A DNA stretch of 44,361 bases from UBA11524 sp964383815 (GTDB taxonomy: Bacteria; Bacillota; Clostridia; Christensenellales; Aristaeellaceae). The stretch spans positions 1 through 44,361 of the forward strand of contig CAYLIC010000014.1 of assembly GCA_964383815.1 (NCBI GenBank), in the 5' to 3' direction. A program made the translations under genes and the position numbers. Shown piece after piece: positions 6,794-15,518 of this stretch. Each line of letters opens with the position of its first letter. The stretch's first letter is position 1. The notes below the pieces were generated by a model. It saw only the letters and a list, made by a program, of their open reading frames with translations. It did no database searches and was not told the origin of the DNA.

Positions 6794-9088
6794 TTACTGG
6801 TTTTCCAGCCGCATCAGCCGCAGCTTGGCATCCATCTGCTGGATGAACTGATCCATGGAAATCAGTCCCTGCCGATACTGATTCCGCAGGTTTCTGGTTT
6901 CCTCGCTGGCGTAGACGTTGCTGTCCTGGGTGGGAACGAAGAAATACTTGTCCAGGGCACGGTAGGCGGCGATGGATTCCGCAGTGGCGGCGTACCGCTC
7001 CTCGGCGGCATAAGTGGCCATGTATTCCTCAAGGTCGGCAATCTCCTGGCGCAGGGTTTCCTTCACGTCCTCCTCGGTGGCCTTTTCCAGCTGCTTGTTC
7101 AGACCGTCCAGGTTCTCCTGCATGGATTGCAGGTTGCTTTCGTAATACTCGTCCTCGATGGGCTCGTTCATACCGGGACACAGCTTGGTCTTGGTATAGA
7201 CATCCAGGGCCTGCACATAGGCCTCCAGGTAGCGGATGGCGGCTTCCTTGTGCTGGCTGCGGGGGTTGATGAACAGGATCTCCATGTTCAGGGGGATAAC
7301 AGGCTCCATTTCATCGCTGAGGGACAGGGGGAAGACGCTGCTCCAGCTGGTCTTCTGCACATCCAGACCCACATAGTCGTCAAACAGGGATTCCCGGCTG
7401 AAAAACTCATCCATGGCATCCTCGTCGTCCCAGTCCGGCTCCTCATACCAGTCGCTGATGTCCACATCCTTCACGGCGGTCAGCAAGGTGCGCAGCAGGG
7501 GCGTGTCCAGGGTCAGCTCCTGCTTGGTGGCCTCCATGTACTGGAAGTAGGCTTCCAGCACGTTGGAAAGCAGACCTTCGGCAGGATTGCCGTTGTTGGT
7601 GGGCACATAGTCGCTATAGGTTTCGTAGTAGCCCTTCTCGCCCCAGTCGTTCAGCAGCTGCATCCAGTCCAGGTAGGTCTTGGGCACTTCAATGCCGGAC
7701 TCGGACAGGAAGGCATTCAAGTCTTCCTTGTCCATGTAGCTGCCAAAGCAGTTGATTTCCACCATCACGGGAACGCCGTACACCTTGCCGTCCAGGGACA
7801 TGGCGTTTTGCACCACATCATAGGTGGAGCTGAAGAAATCGGAAATAATCGGGCTGTCGGACAGGTCTTCGCAGTAGCCCTTTTCCATCAGACGATTGAA
7901 GTCCAGGTAGTTCACGTTCAGCCGGAGAATGTCAAACTCGTCGCCGCCACTGACCATGGCCTGAGCCAGATCCTGTGCGGAGCTGTAATAGACATCCTCG
8001 CTGAGGGTAATCGCCACATCCCCCAGGGCTGCTGCTGCCTTGCGGTGGGCTTCATCAGCAAAGCCCTGGTAGATGTTCAGGGTTTCGCTGGGCAGGTCAG
8101 CGGGGTCAAGGCTGCGGATGTAAACGCCATCGCTGGAGCTGGCAAAGGCCATGCGTCCGCCTGCAAGGGCGCAGCAGCTGCCCACATGAGAATAGTAATA
8201 AGAGAGGGGAGAATAGGCACAAAGCTCTCCATCGCCCAGGGCAATCCAGCGGTAAACCTTCTGGCCCGCCACCAGGCAAAGGGTGTCGCTGGCTGCATCG
8301 TAGGCAATGCCGCCCATGTCGTAGGTGTAAATCTCCGGGTCAAGCTCCTTCAGCAGGGTCATTTCCCCGGTGGAGGAATCCAGCAGGGAGAAATTCATGG
8401 TGAAGGCACCCTCTTCATAGACCAGCATTCTGTCGAACACCAGGCACAGCAGCTTGCCATCCTTGTAGGGCGCAATGTACTGCACGTTTTCCACCGGGTA
8501 GGCGGTCTTTTCGCCGCTGTCCAGGTTCAGGGAGAACAGGTGGGGCAGGCCGTCGCCGGTATCGTAGTAGTTGGTCACTACCATGAACAGCTCATTGCCA
8601 ACAACGGCCTGGCTGGACTGCTCAAAGGGATAGGCGTACACGGTATCGCTATCGGTATCGATGTACATCAAGTCCTCGTCCAGGCCACGGTTGATAACCT
8701 TGTCGGCGGTGGCGGTGCCGTCAGCGGCAACAGCCAGCTTCACCAGCACACCGCGGCGGGTGTTGTAGACATAGGGGCCGCTCCCGGTCATGAAGAAGAA
8801 GTGATCGTCGCCTGCGACTTCCTCATCCTCCAGGTACTGGGGATAGGCGGTCAGGTAGGGGGTCAGGGCCTCGCCATCCGCCGGGCAGGTAAACACCTGT
8901 CCGTCACCCCGGGTGAAATAGAATGTACCATCCCAGCTGGTAACGCACGCGAAATACGAATCGTATCGCTCGCTGGGCTCGAGGGCGCCCCGCAGGGTCA
9001 CGCTGGCAGGCGCCGCCAGGGCAGGCCATGCGCCCAGGCACAGCATCAGCGCCAGCAGTGCCGACATAAGGCGTTTCAGGTTCTTCAC
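6794..9088 (-). CDS. Extracellular solute-binding protein with large N-terminal beta-rich domain
   Basis: A 764-residue exported protein, much longer than the usual 400-450. Signal peptide about 1-25 (ALLALMLCLGAWPALA) without a lipobox cysteine. Residues about 30-340 are rich in short beta-type blades (SWDGTFYFTRGDGQVFTCPADG, split as SWDGTFYFTR/GDGQVFTC; PYVYNTRRGVLVKL; HLFSLNLDSGEKTAY), suggesting a propeller-like sensor domain. Residues about 340-764 resemble family-1 solute-binding proteins (SLDGKVYGVPVMVEINCFGSY, interrupted by acidic loops), with a coiled-coil insert around 635-680. The start is GTG 9088 with AGGAGG 8 bp upstream. It heads the operon with MalF and MalG permeases. Confidence 0.8.
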   Translation of the reverse strand: MKNLKRLMSALLALMLCLGAWPALAAPASVTLRGALEPSERYDSYFACVTSWDGTFYFTRGDGQVFTCPADGEALTPYLTAYPQYLEDEEVAGDDHFFFMTGSGPYVYNTRRGVLVKLAVAADGTATADKVINRGLDEDLMYIDTDSDTVYAYPFEQSSQAVVGNELFMVVTNYYDTGDGLPHLFSLNLDSGEKTAYPVENVQYIAPYKDGKLLCLVFDRMLVYEEGAFTMNFSLLDSSTGEMTLLKELDPEIYTYDMGGIAYDAASDTLCLVAGQKVYRWIALGDGELCAYSPLSYYYSHVGSCCALAGGRMAFASSSDGVYIRSLDPADLPSETLNIYQGFADEAHRKAAAALGDVAITLSEDVYYSSAQDLAQAMVSGGDEFDILRLNVNYLDFNRLMEKGYCEDLSDSPIISDFFSSTYDVVQNAMSLDGKVYGVPVMVEINCFGSYMDKEDLNAFLSESGIEVPKTYLDWMQLLNDWGEKGYYETYSDYVPTNNGNPAEGLLSNVLEAYFQYMEATKQELTLDTPLLRTLLTAVKDVDISDWYEEPDWDDEDAMDEFFSRESLFDDYVGLDVQKTSWSSVFPLSLSDEMEPVIPLNMEILFINPRSQHKEAAIRYLEAYVQALDVYTKTKLCPGMNEPIEDEYYESNLQSMQENLDGLNKQLEKATEEDVKETLRQEIADLEEYMATYAAEERYAATAESIAAYRALDKYFFVPTQDSNVYASEETRNLRNQYRQGLISMDQFIQQMDAKLRLMRLENQ

Positions 9089-9230
9089 AGCAGTTTCCTC
9101 CTTTTATTGCTAAGTGCAGGACTTGCTCCGCTGATTAGACGAATCATGGCTGGTTTTTGTTTCATTGGCTGAGAAAAATTTTCTTGCTTGGGTGCCAGTG
9201 GGCATAAAAAAGGATATTCACAAAAAAATC

Positions 9231-9259
9231 TTTTCTTTACGGCAGTTTTGTGCTATACT
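9231..9259 (+). promoter_or_regulatory. Probable sigma-A promoter for the peptidase-efp operon
   Basis: -10 TATACT (9254-9259) preceded at 17 bp by a weak -35 TTTTCT (9231-9236); an A/T-rich stretch lies upstream. The -35 is poor, so the assignment is tentative. Confidence 0.4.
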
Positions 9260-9320
9260 ATCCAGTGGATATGTCTGCACGGGAAACCGGCGGGCCATCC
9301 AGGAAAGGCAGTGAACGACT

Positions 9321-10394
9321 TTGACAGCTTCCGAAAAGCTCGTGGAGCAGCTGAACCTGACGGCGGAAAGCGCCGTGGTGGTTCACAATCCCTCCAATAT
9401 GTTCTACCTGACGGAAGGCTACACCGGCGAAGGCTGCGTGTTCATCTCCGGCAAGCGGCGGGTGATCATCACCGATTTCCGCTATGTGGAGCAGGCCCAG
9501 CGCCAGGCGCCCGCCTTCCAGGTGGAAATGACCAGCAAGGGCCAGTGGCACGACCAGTGGGTTGCCAAGCTGTGCCAGGAGGACGGTGTGGAAACCCTCC
9601 GCTATGAGGACGACTACCTGACCGTCCGCAGCTTCGAGGCCCTGCGCGCCGCTGTGGGCGAGGGTGTGGCCTTCCGCTCCCTGGAGCGGGTGCCGGAAAA
9701 GCTGCGCCAGGTGAAATCCGCCGCCGAGGTGGAGGCCATCCGCCGGGCCTGCGCCATTACCAGCGCCGCCTTTGAGGCCATTCTGCCCAGGATTAAAGAG
9801 GGCGTGACCGAGAAGGATCTGCAGATCGAGCTGGACTTCACCATGCTGAAGCTGGGCGCCTCCGGCAACGCGTTCGACACCATCATCGCCTCCGGTGAAA
9901 ACGGTAGCCTGTGCCATGCCATTCCCGGCAGCCGCAAGCTGCGCAAGGGTGACATGATCACCATGGACTTCGGCTGCAAGGTGGATGGCTACTGCTCCGA
10001 CATGACCCGCACCGTGGCCCTGGGCGAGCCTAGTGCCGACATGCGCCGTGTGTATGAAACCGTGCTCCACGCCCAGTCCATCTGTGAGGATAGCCTGGCG
10101 CCGGGCAAGACCGGCTTTGAAATGGACAAGCTGGCCCGGGACTACATCGATGCCCAGGGGTACGAGGGCCGCTTTGGTCACAGCCTGGGGCATTCCGTGG
10201 GCATTGACATTCATGAAGGCCCCAATCTCTCCATGACCAGCCAGGACACCATGGTGCCCGGCATTGTCATCACCATCGAGCCGGGCGTGTACATCCCCGG
10301 CCTGGGCGGCGTGCGCATTGAAAACACCTGCCTGGTAACGGAGAGTGGCTGCCAGCCGCTCACCACCCCCACCAAGGAACTCATCATCCTGTAA
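9321..10394 (+). CDS. Xaa-Pro aminopeptidase (M24 family)
   Basis: A 357-residue cytoplasmic metallopeptidase with the two-domain layout of PepP/PepQ/YqhT: creatinase-like N-domain (about 1-125) and pita-bread catalytic domain (about 130-357). The five metal ligands are present: Asp in MDFGCKVDG and in CSDMTRT, His in GHSLGHSVG, Glu in TIEPGVY and Glu in VRIENT. It removes the N-terminal residue before proline. In-frame stop 9312-9314 limits the start; TTG 9321 is the first usable codon, with GGAAAGG upstream at long spacing, while GTG 9342 is an alternative. It sits just before efp, as yqhT does in Bacillus, linking proline-peptide turnover with polyproline translation. Confidence 0.88.
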   Translation: MTASEKLVEQLNLTAESAVVVHNPSNMFYLTEGYTGEGCVFISGKRRVIITDFRYVEQAQRQAPAFQVEMTSKGQWHDQWVAKLCQEDGVETLRYEDDYLTVRSFEALRAAVGEGVAFRSLERVPEKLRQVKSAAEVEAIRRACAITSAAFEAILPRIKEGVTEKDLQIELDFTMLKLGASGNAFDTIIASGENGSLCHAIPGSRKLRKGDMITMDFGCKVDGYCSDMTRTVALGEPSADMRRVYETVLHAQSICEDSLAPGKTGFEMDKLARDYIDAQGYEGRFGHSLGHSVGIDIHEGPNLSMTSQDTMVPGIVITIEPGVYIPGLGGVRIENTCLVTESGCQPLTTPTKELIIL

Positions 10395-10466
10395 AGGTTG
10401 TCTGCTCTACACGAGCTTGCAATACATTGGCTCAGCAAACATAAGCTATCGATGGAGGAATGAATC

Positions 10467-11024
10467 ATGATTACTGCTGGCGATTTCCGTAAGGGTATTA
10501 CTGTTGAATGGGACGGCGGCGTGTGGAACATTGTTGATTTCCAGCACGTTAAGCCCGGCAAGGGTGCCGCCTTCGTCCGCACCAAGATCAAGAACGTGAT
10601 GACCGGCGCGGTGGTTGAGCGCTCCTTCAACCCCACCGACAAGATGCCCAAGGCCATCATCGAAACCAAGGAAATGCAGTACGTTTACAACGATGGCGAC
10701 CTGTACTACTTCATGGACGTGGAAACCTACGACCAGATTCCCCTGGCTGCCGACAAGGTGGAGGACGCCATTCCCTTCGTGAAGGAAGGCACCAACGTGA
10801 CCATGCGGTTCTTCAAGGGCAGCGCCTTCTCTGTTGAGGCGCCCAACTTCGTTGTCCTGCAGGTGACCGACACCGAGCCCGGCTTCAAGGGCGACACGGC
10901 CTCCAACACCTACAAGCCCGCCACCCTGGAGACTGGCTACAGCCTGCAGGTGCCCCTGTTCATCAACACTGGCGATATGATCCGCATTGATACCCGCTCC
11001 GGCGAGTACATGGAGCGCGCCTGA
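10467..11024 (+). CDS. efp: Translation elongation factor P
   Basis: A 185-residue protein of standard length with the three beta-barrel domains. The N-domain loop HVKPGKGAAF places Lys32 at the tip that reaches the peptidyl-transferase centre. The C-terminal signature (TGYSLQVPLFINTGDMIRIDTR, in two parts TGYSLQVPLF and INTGDMIRIDTR) is intact. EF-P relieves ribosome stalling on consecutive prolines. ATGGAGG lies 8-10 bp before ATG 10467. It is downstream of the Xaa-Pro peptidase gene by 72 bp and upstream of the CD1247-family gene. No EF-P-modifying enzyme is seen in the window. Confidence 0.97.
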   Translation: MITAGDFRKGITVEWDGGVWNIVDFQHVKPGKGAAFVRTKIKNVMTGAVVERSFNPTDKMPKAIIETKEMQYVYNDGDLYYFMDVETYDQIPLAADKVEDAIPFVKEGTNVTMRFFKGSAFSVEAPNFVVLQVTDTEPGFKGDTASNTYKPATLETGYSLQVPLFINTGDMIRIDTRSGEYMERA

Positions 11025-11060
11025 TCGCTCCCCCATAGGACGGAAGGAGGTTCTTTCCCA

Positions 11061-11486
11061 ATGAGCAAGCTGACGGACAAGGCCAGCTACCTGAAGGGCC
11101 TGGCAGAGGGCATGAAGCTGAACCCCGAAAAGGATTCCAACAAGCTGCTGCTGGAGCTGCTGGAACTGGTGGGCGACATGACCGACGAGCTGGAGGCCAT
11201 GGCCCAGGCCAACGAAGAGCTGAACGACTATGTGGAGTCCATTGATGACGACCTTGCCGACCTGGAGGAAACCCTCTTTGGCGACGACGAGGACTGCGAC
11301 TGCTGCGACTGTGACGACGAGGACTGCGACTGCGATTGCGATGACGGGGATGACCTGATTGCCTACGCCTGCCCGTCCTGCGGACACGAGCTGCAGTTCC
11401 ACGCCTCCGACGTGGACTTTGACGAGGACTACAAGTGCCCCCAGTGCGGCAAGCCCATCTTCCCCGAAATGGACGAGGACGAGTAA
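11061..11486 (+). CDS. CD1247-family zinc-ribbon protein
   Basis: A 141-residue acidic protein. Residues 1-72 form the CD1247 N-terminal-type helical domain (KASYLKGLAEGMKL, LLELLELVGDMTDELE). Residues about 75-98 are an almost pure Asp/Cys/Glu tract containing seven cysteines, and the C-terminus holds a zinc ribbon with CPSCG and CPQCG knuckles. GGAAGGAGG lies 7-12 bp before ATG. The association with efp is typical of Clostridia (the family name is from C. difficile). No function is established. The Asp/Cys tract could bind metal, which is inference. Confidence 0.8.
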   Translation: MSKLTDKASYLKGLAEGMKLNPEKDSNKLLLELLELVGDMTDELEAMAQANEELNDYVESIDDDLADLEETLFGDDEDCDCCDCDDEDCDCDCDDGDDLIAYACPSCGHELQFHASDVDFDEDYKCPQCGKPIFPEMDEDE

Positions 11487-11496
11487 CGCTGCCAGA

Positions 11497-11532
11497 AAAA
11501 AGGCCGGAAAGCGCGCGCTTTCCGGCCTTTTT
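11497..11532 (+). terminator. Rho-independent terminator of the peptidase-efp-CD1247 operon
   Basis: Long perfect stem built from AAAGGCCGGAAAGCGC and its complement, followed by TTTTT, 10 bp after the stop codon. Confidence 0.9.
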
Positions 11533-11554
11533 GTGTGGAAAATGGATGTGTGAA

Positions 11555-11581
11555 AAGGCTCCTGCATGCAGCGGGAGCCTT
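11555..11581 (-). terminator. Terminator-like hairpin after the HtrA gene
   Basis: On the minus strand AAGGCTCCCGC and GGAGCCTT arms are followed by TTTTC, 8 bp beyond the HtrA stop codon. The U-tract is short, so efficiency is uncertain. Confidence 0.5.
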
Positions 11582-11588
11582 GTGTGCA

Positions 11589-12896
11589 TTACTGCTTGAT
11601 GTTGTCCACAATAGCCAGGGTGACCTCCAGGTCGATGTACTCGCCGTTGGGCACATCCTCGGCGGAGAAGGACTCCTGGTTCAGCAGGTCCAGCAGGCCT
11701 TCAGCCCGGTAGACCTTCACCTGCAGCACATCGCCAACGCTCTTGGTGCTGGTGATGGCATTGACCTCGGAGGCGCTGGTGATCACCGTGTCGTTCACAT
11801 CCACAATAATGTCGCCAGCCTGCATGCCGGCCTTCTCGGCAGGGGAGCCTGCCTCCACCTCGGTGACCAGAACACCCTTGGGAATCAGGCCTTGCTGAAT
11901 CAGCGAATAGCTCTGATTCAGGGAGGAAACGGTAACGCCCATGCGGGGCTTGCCCACCAGGCTGGTGTTGGTGCTGCTGCTGGCAGCGGAGGCGGTCTTG
12001 CTGACGTTTTCGGTCAGCGCGTTGTTCAGCACATCCTCAATCAGCGGCTTGGCGGCGTTGATGGGGATGCACATGCCAATGCCCTCCACCGTGGCGCTGC
12101 TGTAGGCGGAGCCGGTGTACTTCAGGGTGGGAATGCCCATCAGCTCGCCAGCCACGCTGAACATGCCGCCGCCGGAGTTACCGGAGTTGATGGCTGCATC
12201 GGTCTGAATCATGGTGTTGGTGATGGTTTCCTTGCGGCCATACTTGTCATAGTTGGTGGAGCTGACGGAGCGGTTCAGGGCGGACACAATGCCCACGGTC
12301 ACCGTGCCGGTGAAGGTTTCGCTCAGGGGATTGCCGATGCAGATGGCCCAGTCGCCCACCTGCAGGTTGTCGCTGTCGCCCAGCTTCACAGGGGTCAGCT
12401 TCAGGTCGGGAACGTAGACAACAGCCACGTCCAGGTTTTCATCGCAGGCCACCAGGGTAGCGCCATAGGTGGTTGCATCCTCCTGGCCTTCCTCCATCAC
12501 GGAGACCTCCAGCCGGGTGGCATCCTCCACCACATGGTAGTTGGTCAGCACATAGCCTGTGCCCACCACCACGCCGGAGCCGGTGCTGGCAAGCACCTCC
12601 TGCACCTGCTGGGTGCTGCTGCCGCCATTGCCATAGCCATTGCCATAGCCATAGCCAAAGCCGTAGCCGTAGCCGAAGAAATCCTGCAGGCCGGAGCCCC
12701 GGTTGGAATAGCGGACATTCTGGTAATTATTCACGCCCACCACGCTGCCGCGCACCTGGGCAATGGCGGCGGTGAAGGGACTGGTGACAACGGTCGTTTC
12801 GGCCTGTGCGGAAGGCTGGCTGGTGAGGGTTACTGCGGAGCCAATCATCATACAGGTTAGAGCCAGAGCAACATAACCGAACAAACGCTTTTTCAT
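11589..12896 (-). CDS. HtrA/DegP-like serine protease with PDZ domain
   Basis: A 435-residue exported S1C protease. The N-terminal signal or anchor spans about 5-32 and is followed by an unusual Gly/Tyr/Asn-rich linker (about 73-92, GYGYGFGYGYGNGYGNGG). The trypsin-like domain has the triad His121 (TNYHVVED), Asp156 (DENLDVAVVY) and Ser241 (NSGNSGGG). A PDZ domain lies at about 325-415 (GVLVTEVEAGSPAEKAGMQAGD split around GSPAEKAG). ATG 12896 (MKKRLFG) has AAAGGAGG upstream, so the longer open frame is not used. It ends the RR-HK-GerM-GerM-HtrA block and probably degrades misfolded envelope proteins. In Bacillus an HtrA paralogue also ends the wal operon. Confidence 0.9.
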   Translation of the reverse strand: MKKRLFGYVALALTCMMIGSAVTLTSQPSAQAETTVVTSPFTAAIAQVRGSVVGVNNYQNVRYSNRGSGLQDFFGYGYGFGYGYGNGYGNGGSSTQQVQEVLASTGSGVVVGTGYVLTNYHVVEDATRLEVSVMEEGQEDATTYGATLVACDENLDVAVVYVPDLKLTPVKLGDSDNLQVGDWAICIGNPLSETFTGTVTVGIVSALNRSVSSTNYDKYGRKETITNTMIQTDAAINSGNSGGGMFSVAGELMGIPTLKYTGSAYSSATVEGIGMCIPINAAKPLIEDVLNNALTENVSKTASAASSSTNTSLVGKPRMGVTVSSLNQSYSLIQQGLIPKGVLVTEVEAGSPAEKAGMQAGDIIVDVNDTVITSASEVNAITSTKSVGDVLQVKVYRAEGLLDLLNQESFSAEDVPNGEYIDLEVTLAIVDNIKQ

Positions 12897-13011
12897 GCTT
12901 GTAAACCTCCTTTTGTGGTTACGGGCAAAGTATACGCAATGATTTTGTCCTTGGCGTGAACGGATTATGAACAGTGGACGTTTTTTTATGAACATTCCGC
13001 GCCGAAGGATA

Positions 13012-14544
13012 TTATCCCAGGGATTGGTCAATCATGCTGGGGTTTGCCAGAAACTCGCCGCCCCAGTACAGCTGGCCTCCCAGGCTTTCCACCATCTGCC
13101 CGTCGAAGAAGAAGCGCACACGCGTTGCTCCTGTGGCCTGGCCCAGGGTGTTCACCATGGCATAGCAGGCAATCTGCTCCCACCCGGTGGCCTGGGTGCG
13201 GATGGCCTGGGCAAACCGGGCAGAAAGGTTCACCAGCAGGGTGTCGCCCTCCAGGGAAAGGCCCAGGATGTCCTCCTCCGCCAGGCCACTGGGCAATACT
13301 GGCTCATAGCCTGCATCCAGCTCCTGCCGGGTTGGGCCGTTCATCAGGGCCAGCAGCAGTGCGCGGGGATCCTGGCTGCGGCTGGCGGGCATGGCCCGGC
13401 GGGCCTCCAGCAGCTTGCTGCCGGTGGAGAAATACAGGGTTGCCTGGTTTTGCACATAGGAGGCGAACTGGGAGCGGAGGATCAGCCCGTTCTGGAAAAT
13501 CAGGTTGCCGTGCACGGCGCTGTACAGGCTGGTCAGCGGTGCATCGCCCACATAAATGCGTATATAGGACAGGGAAGGGATAAACCCTGTCATGGTGTGA
13601 ATCACCGCGCTGATGAAGCAGGGCATGTCCACACCCGCTTGCCGCAGGCTGCTTTCCAGGCTGGTGTGGAAGTACAGGCTCAGCATGCGTCCGCCGTCAT
13701 CCAGGTCAAGGGCCTGGGGCGGCTGGGTCATCAGGCCGGAAAGGTTGGGCATGGCGCTGGCGCCGGAAAGATACTGGGCGCCGGAGGACAGGGCGGTCAG
13801 CAGGCCTTCTGCCAGCTGGTCTGCAGCCTGACCCTCAAAGGTCAGGTTCCGGGTTTCCGCCGCCACGCCGGAGGCATCGGCCAGGGGAAAGTACAGGGTG
13901 GCAACGGCGGACACAGGGGTGTTGGCCGGGTTTCCGCCCAGGGGCGCGCGGCGGGCTTCCATCTGCTCCCACAGCACGGTCAGTTCCTCGCCGGGCCGGG
14001 CGGTCTGGCTGCCCAATGGCAGGCTGCCGGTAATATCCATGCTGATGGCCTGATCCGCCACGAGAAAGTTCACATACTGCACATCCTCCAGCTCACACAG
14101 GGTGGCGGCAATGGCGGCACAGGCACGGAAAAGCTCCTGCTGCTCCAGCTGCAGGGCAGCGGCAGCCAGGTTCACCGTGCACACCCCGCAGGATACCTCC
14201 ACCGGGGCATCGCCATACAGGCTAAGGGCAATACCATTGCCAAGGGAGCGGGTTTCGCCGGTGGCACCCTGGGCCAGCAGCGCCTGCACCAGGGTCAGCG
14301 CGCTGTGCTGGGTGCCCGTGCCGGAAAGGGTTACATACCTGGTCAGCAGGCGCTGTCCGTCCCGGCTGGGCAGGTACAGGGCGGCGGTAACGGTCTGTGC
14401 CAGGCCGTCATCCCCGGCGGGCGGAGCATATTTCGCCTCCGCAGGCGGCAGCGTGGGCGCGGCGGCGGTGCTCCGCTCCGCTCCGGTGCAGCCGGAAAGC
14501 AACAGAAGGGACGCAAGCAAAAGGCATAGCAGGCGTTTGTTCAT
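13012..14544 (-). CDS. Lipoprotein with two GerMN domains
   Basis: A 510-residue lipoprotein: signal peptide with lipobox LLSGC (Cys about 20), then GerMN domains at about 50-180 (ALYLPSRDGQRLLTRYVTLS) and 380-500 (ATLYFSTGSKLLEARR, LLLALMNGPTRQELDAG). A less conserved beta-rich region lies between. GerMN domains occur in spore-associated and peptidoglycan-linked envelope proteins. The ATG at 14544 is preferred over 14550 because GGAGG is 7 bp upstream of it. It follows the previous GerMN gene after 2 bp (TGAGCATG), so the two are translationally coupled. Confidence 0.85.
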   Translation of the reverse strand: MNKRLLCLLLASLLLLSGCTGAERSTAAAPTLPPAEAKYAPPAGDDGLAQTVTAALYLPSRDGQRLLTRYVTLSGTGTQHSALTLVQALLAQGATGETRSLGNGIALSLYGDAPVEVSCGVCTVNLAAAALQLEQQELFRACAAIAATLCELEDVQYVNFLVADQAISMDITGSLPLGSQTARPGEELTVLWEQMEARRAPLGGNPANTPVSAVATLYFPLADASGVAAETRNLTFEGQAADQLAEGLLTALSSGAQYLSGASAMPNLSGLMTQPPQALDLDDGGRMLSLYFHTSLESSLRQAGVDMPCFISAVIHTMTGFIPSLSYIRIYVGDAPLTSLYSAVHGNLIFQNGLILRSQFASYVQNQATLYFSTGSKLLEARRAMPASRSQDPRALLLALMNGPTRQELDAGYEPVLPSGLAEEDILGLSLEGDTLLVNLSARFAQAIRTQATGWEQIACYAMVNTLGQATGATRVRFFFDGQMVESLGGQLYWGGEFLANPSMIDQSLG

Positions 14545-14546
14545 GC

Positions 14547-15518
14547 TCATTCCTCCAGCCAGCCGGTCAGCTGGGCCAGGGTGACCCGCCACAGGCTGTT
14601 CTCACGGCACAGGCGCAGGCTGCAGCCGGTGCGCAGGGTTTCCCGCCCGCTCTCCAGCACGGCGCCGGAAATGGTAAAGGTGGCGCAGCTGCCATCCTGG
14701 GTAATGGTGCCGCCGGTCACGCTGCAGGAGGAAAGCACAGGCAGGTTTTCCATGGCGGTAACGAAGTCCCGATAGCTGACACGCTCTGCCCCGGTGGAAG
14801 GATCCCGCCTGGCAATGTACTGGTAGAGGCGCTGCCAGTCCCGCTGGCACCACAGCTGGCTAATCAGCTGGGCGGTGCGCTGGGGGGAAAGCAGCAGCTC
14901 GTCCTGGCGGATGAGCGGCTCCGCAGGCGCGGTGGCCTGGGCATCCACCAGGTAGTAGCTTTCCTGCAGGCGCAGGCTGCCGGTGGCGCCGCCATCCTGC
15001 TCCATGAGAATCTGCACCCGGTCAATATCGCAATTCTCGGTGATGGTTGCCACAATGCTCTGCATGCACAGCCTGCGGCGCAGCTGCTGCTCCTCCAGGG
15101 TGGCAGTCCTGTCATCTGCGTAGCCGGAGAGCAGCTCCTGGCTCAGGGTAACAAACAGGGTGCGGCCCTGCGTTACGGTGGAAAGCACCCGGGTGCCGGC
15201 GGGGAAAAGGGAAGTGAGGTCGCTGGAGTGGGAGCCCGGGCCGGAGAGAAGCTCCGTCAGCAGGGAAAGTTCGTAGGGCCTGGAAGGGGAAAAGGCAATC
15301 AGCCGGGTTTCCTGGGCCAGAAAAGGCTCCTCCATGTAGCGGAAGTACAGGGTTGCGGCCTCCAGGCTCACCTGCTCGGCAGGCGCCTGCGCCTCGGGCA
15401 AGGGGGCATCAACACCGGGGACGGCGGTGGTCAGGCTGCCGGAAAGGGGCAGCCCGGCGGAGCAGCCGCCCAGCATCAGGGCCAGGAGCAGCAGCGCCAG
15501 CAATGCAGTTTTCTTCAT
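14547..15518 (-). CDS. GerMN-domain lipoprotein
   Basis: A 323-residue lipoprotein with lipobox LGGC (Cys19). A GerMN domain covers about 50-190 (ATLYFRYMEEPFLAQETRL; LLTELLSGPG; LFVTLSQELLSGY). The C-terminal half (about 200-323) resembles a small NTF2-like fold (ISQLWCQRDWQRLYQYIAR; LWRVTLAQLTGWLEE), inferred from pattern only. Its ATG shares one base with the stop of the sensor kinase gene (TGATG). It occupies the place where YycH/YycI lie in Bacillus wal operons and could tune the kinase, which is inference. Confidence 0.8.
   Translation of the reverse strand: MKKTALLALLLLALMLGGCSAGLPLSGSLTTAVPGVDAPLPEAQAPAEQVSLEAATLYFRYMEEPFLAQETRLIAFSPSRPYELSLLTELLSGPGSHSSDLTSLFPAGTRVLSTVTQGRTLFVTLSQELLSGYADDRTATLEEQQLRRRLCMQSIVATITENCDIDRVQILMEQDGGATGSLRLQESYYLVDAQATAPAEPLIRQDELLLSPQRTAQLISQLWCQRDWQRLYQYIARRDPSTGAERVSYRDFVTAMENLPVLSSCSVTGGTITQDGSCATFTISGAVLESGRETLRTGCSLRLCRENSLWRVTLAQLTGWLEE

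Noticed and set aside
6578..9172. An 864-codon open frame on the plus strand opposite the solute-binding gene
   Set aside because: High GC makes stop codons rare in antisense frames; the product is His/Gly/Val-rich with no domain, and the minus-strand gene has a signal peptide, ribosome site and family match.
14545..14592. Longer start for the two-domain GerMN lipoprotein at 14592
   Set aside because: It would overlap the upstream gene and place residues before the signal peptide; GGAGG and lipobox distance favour 14544.
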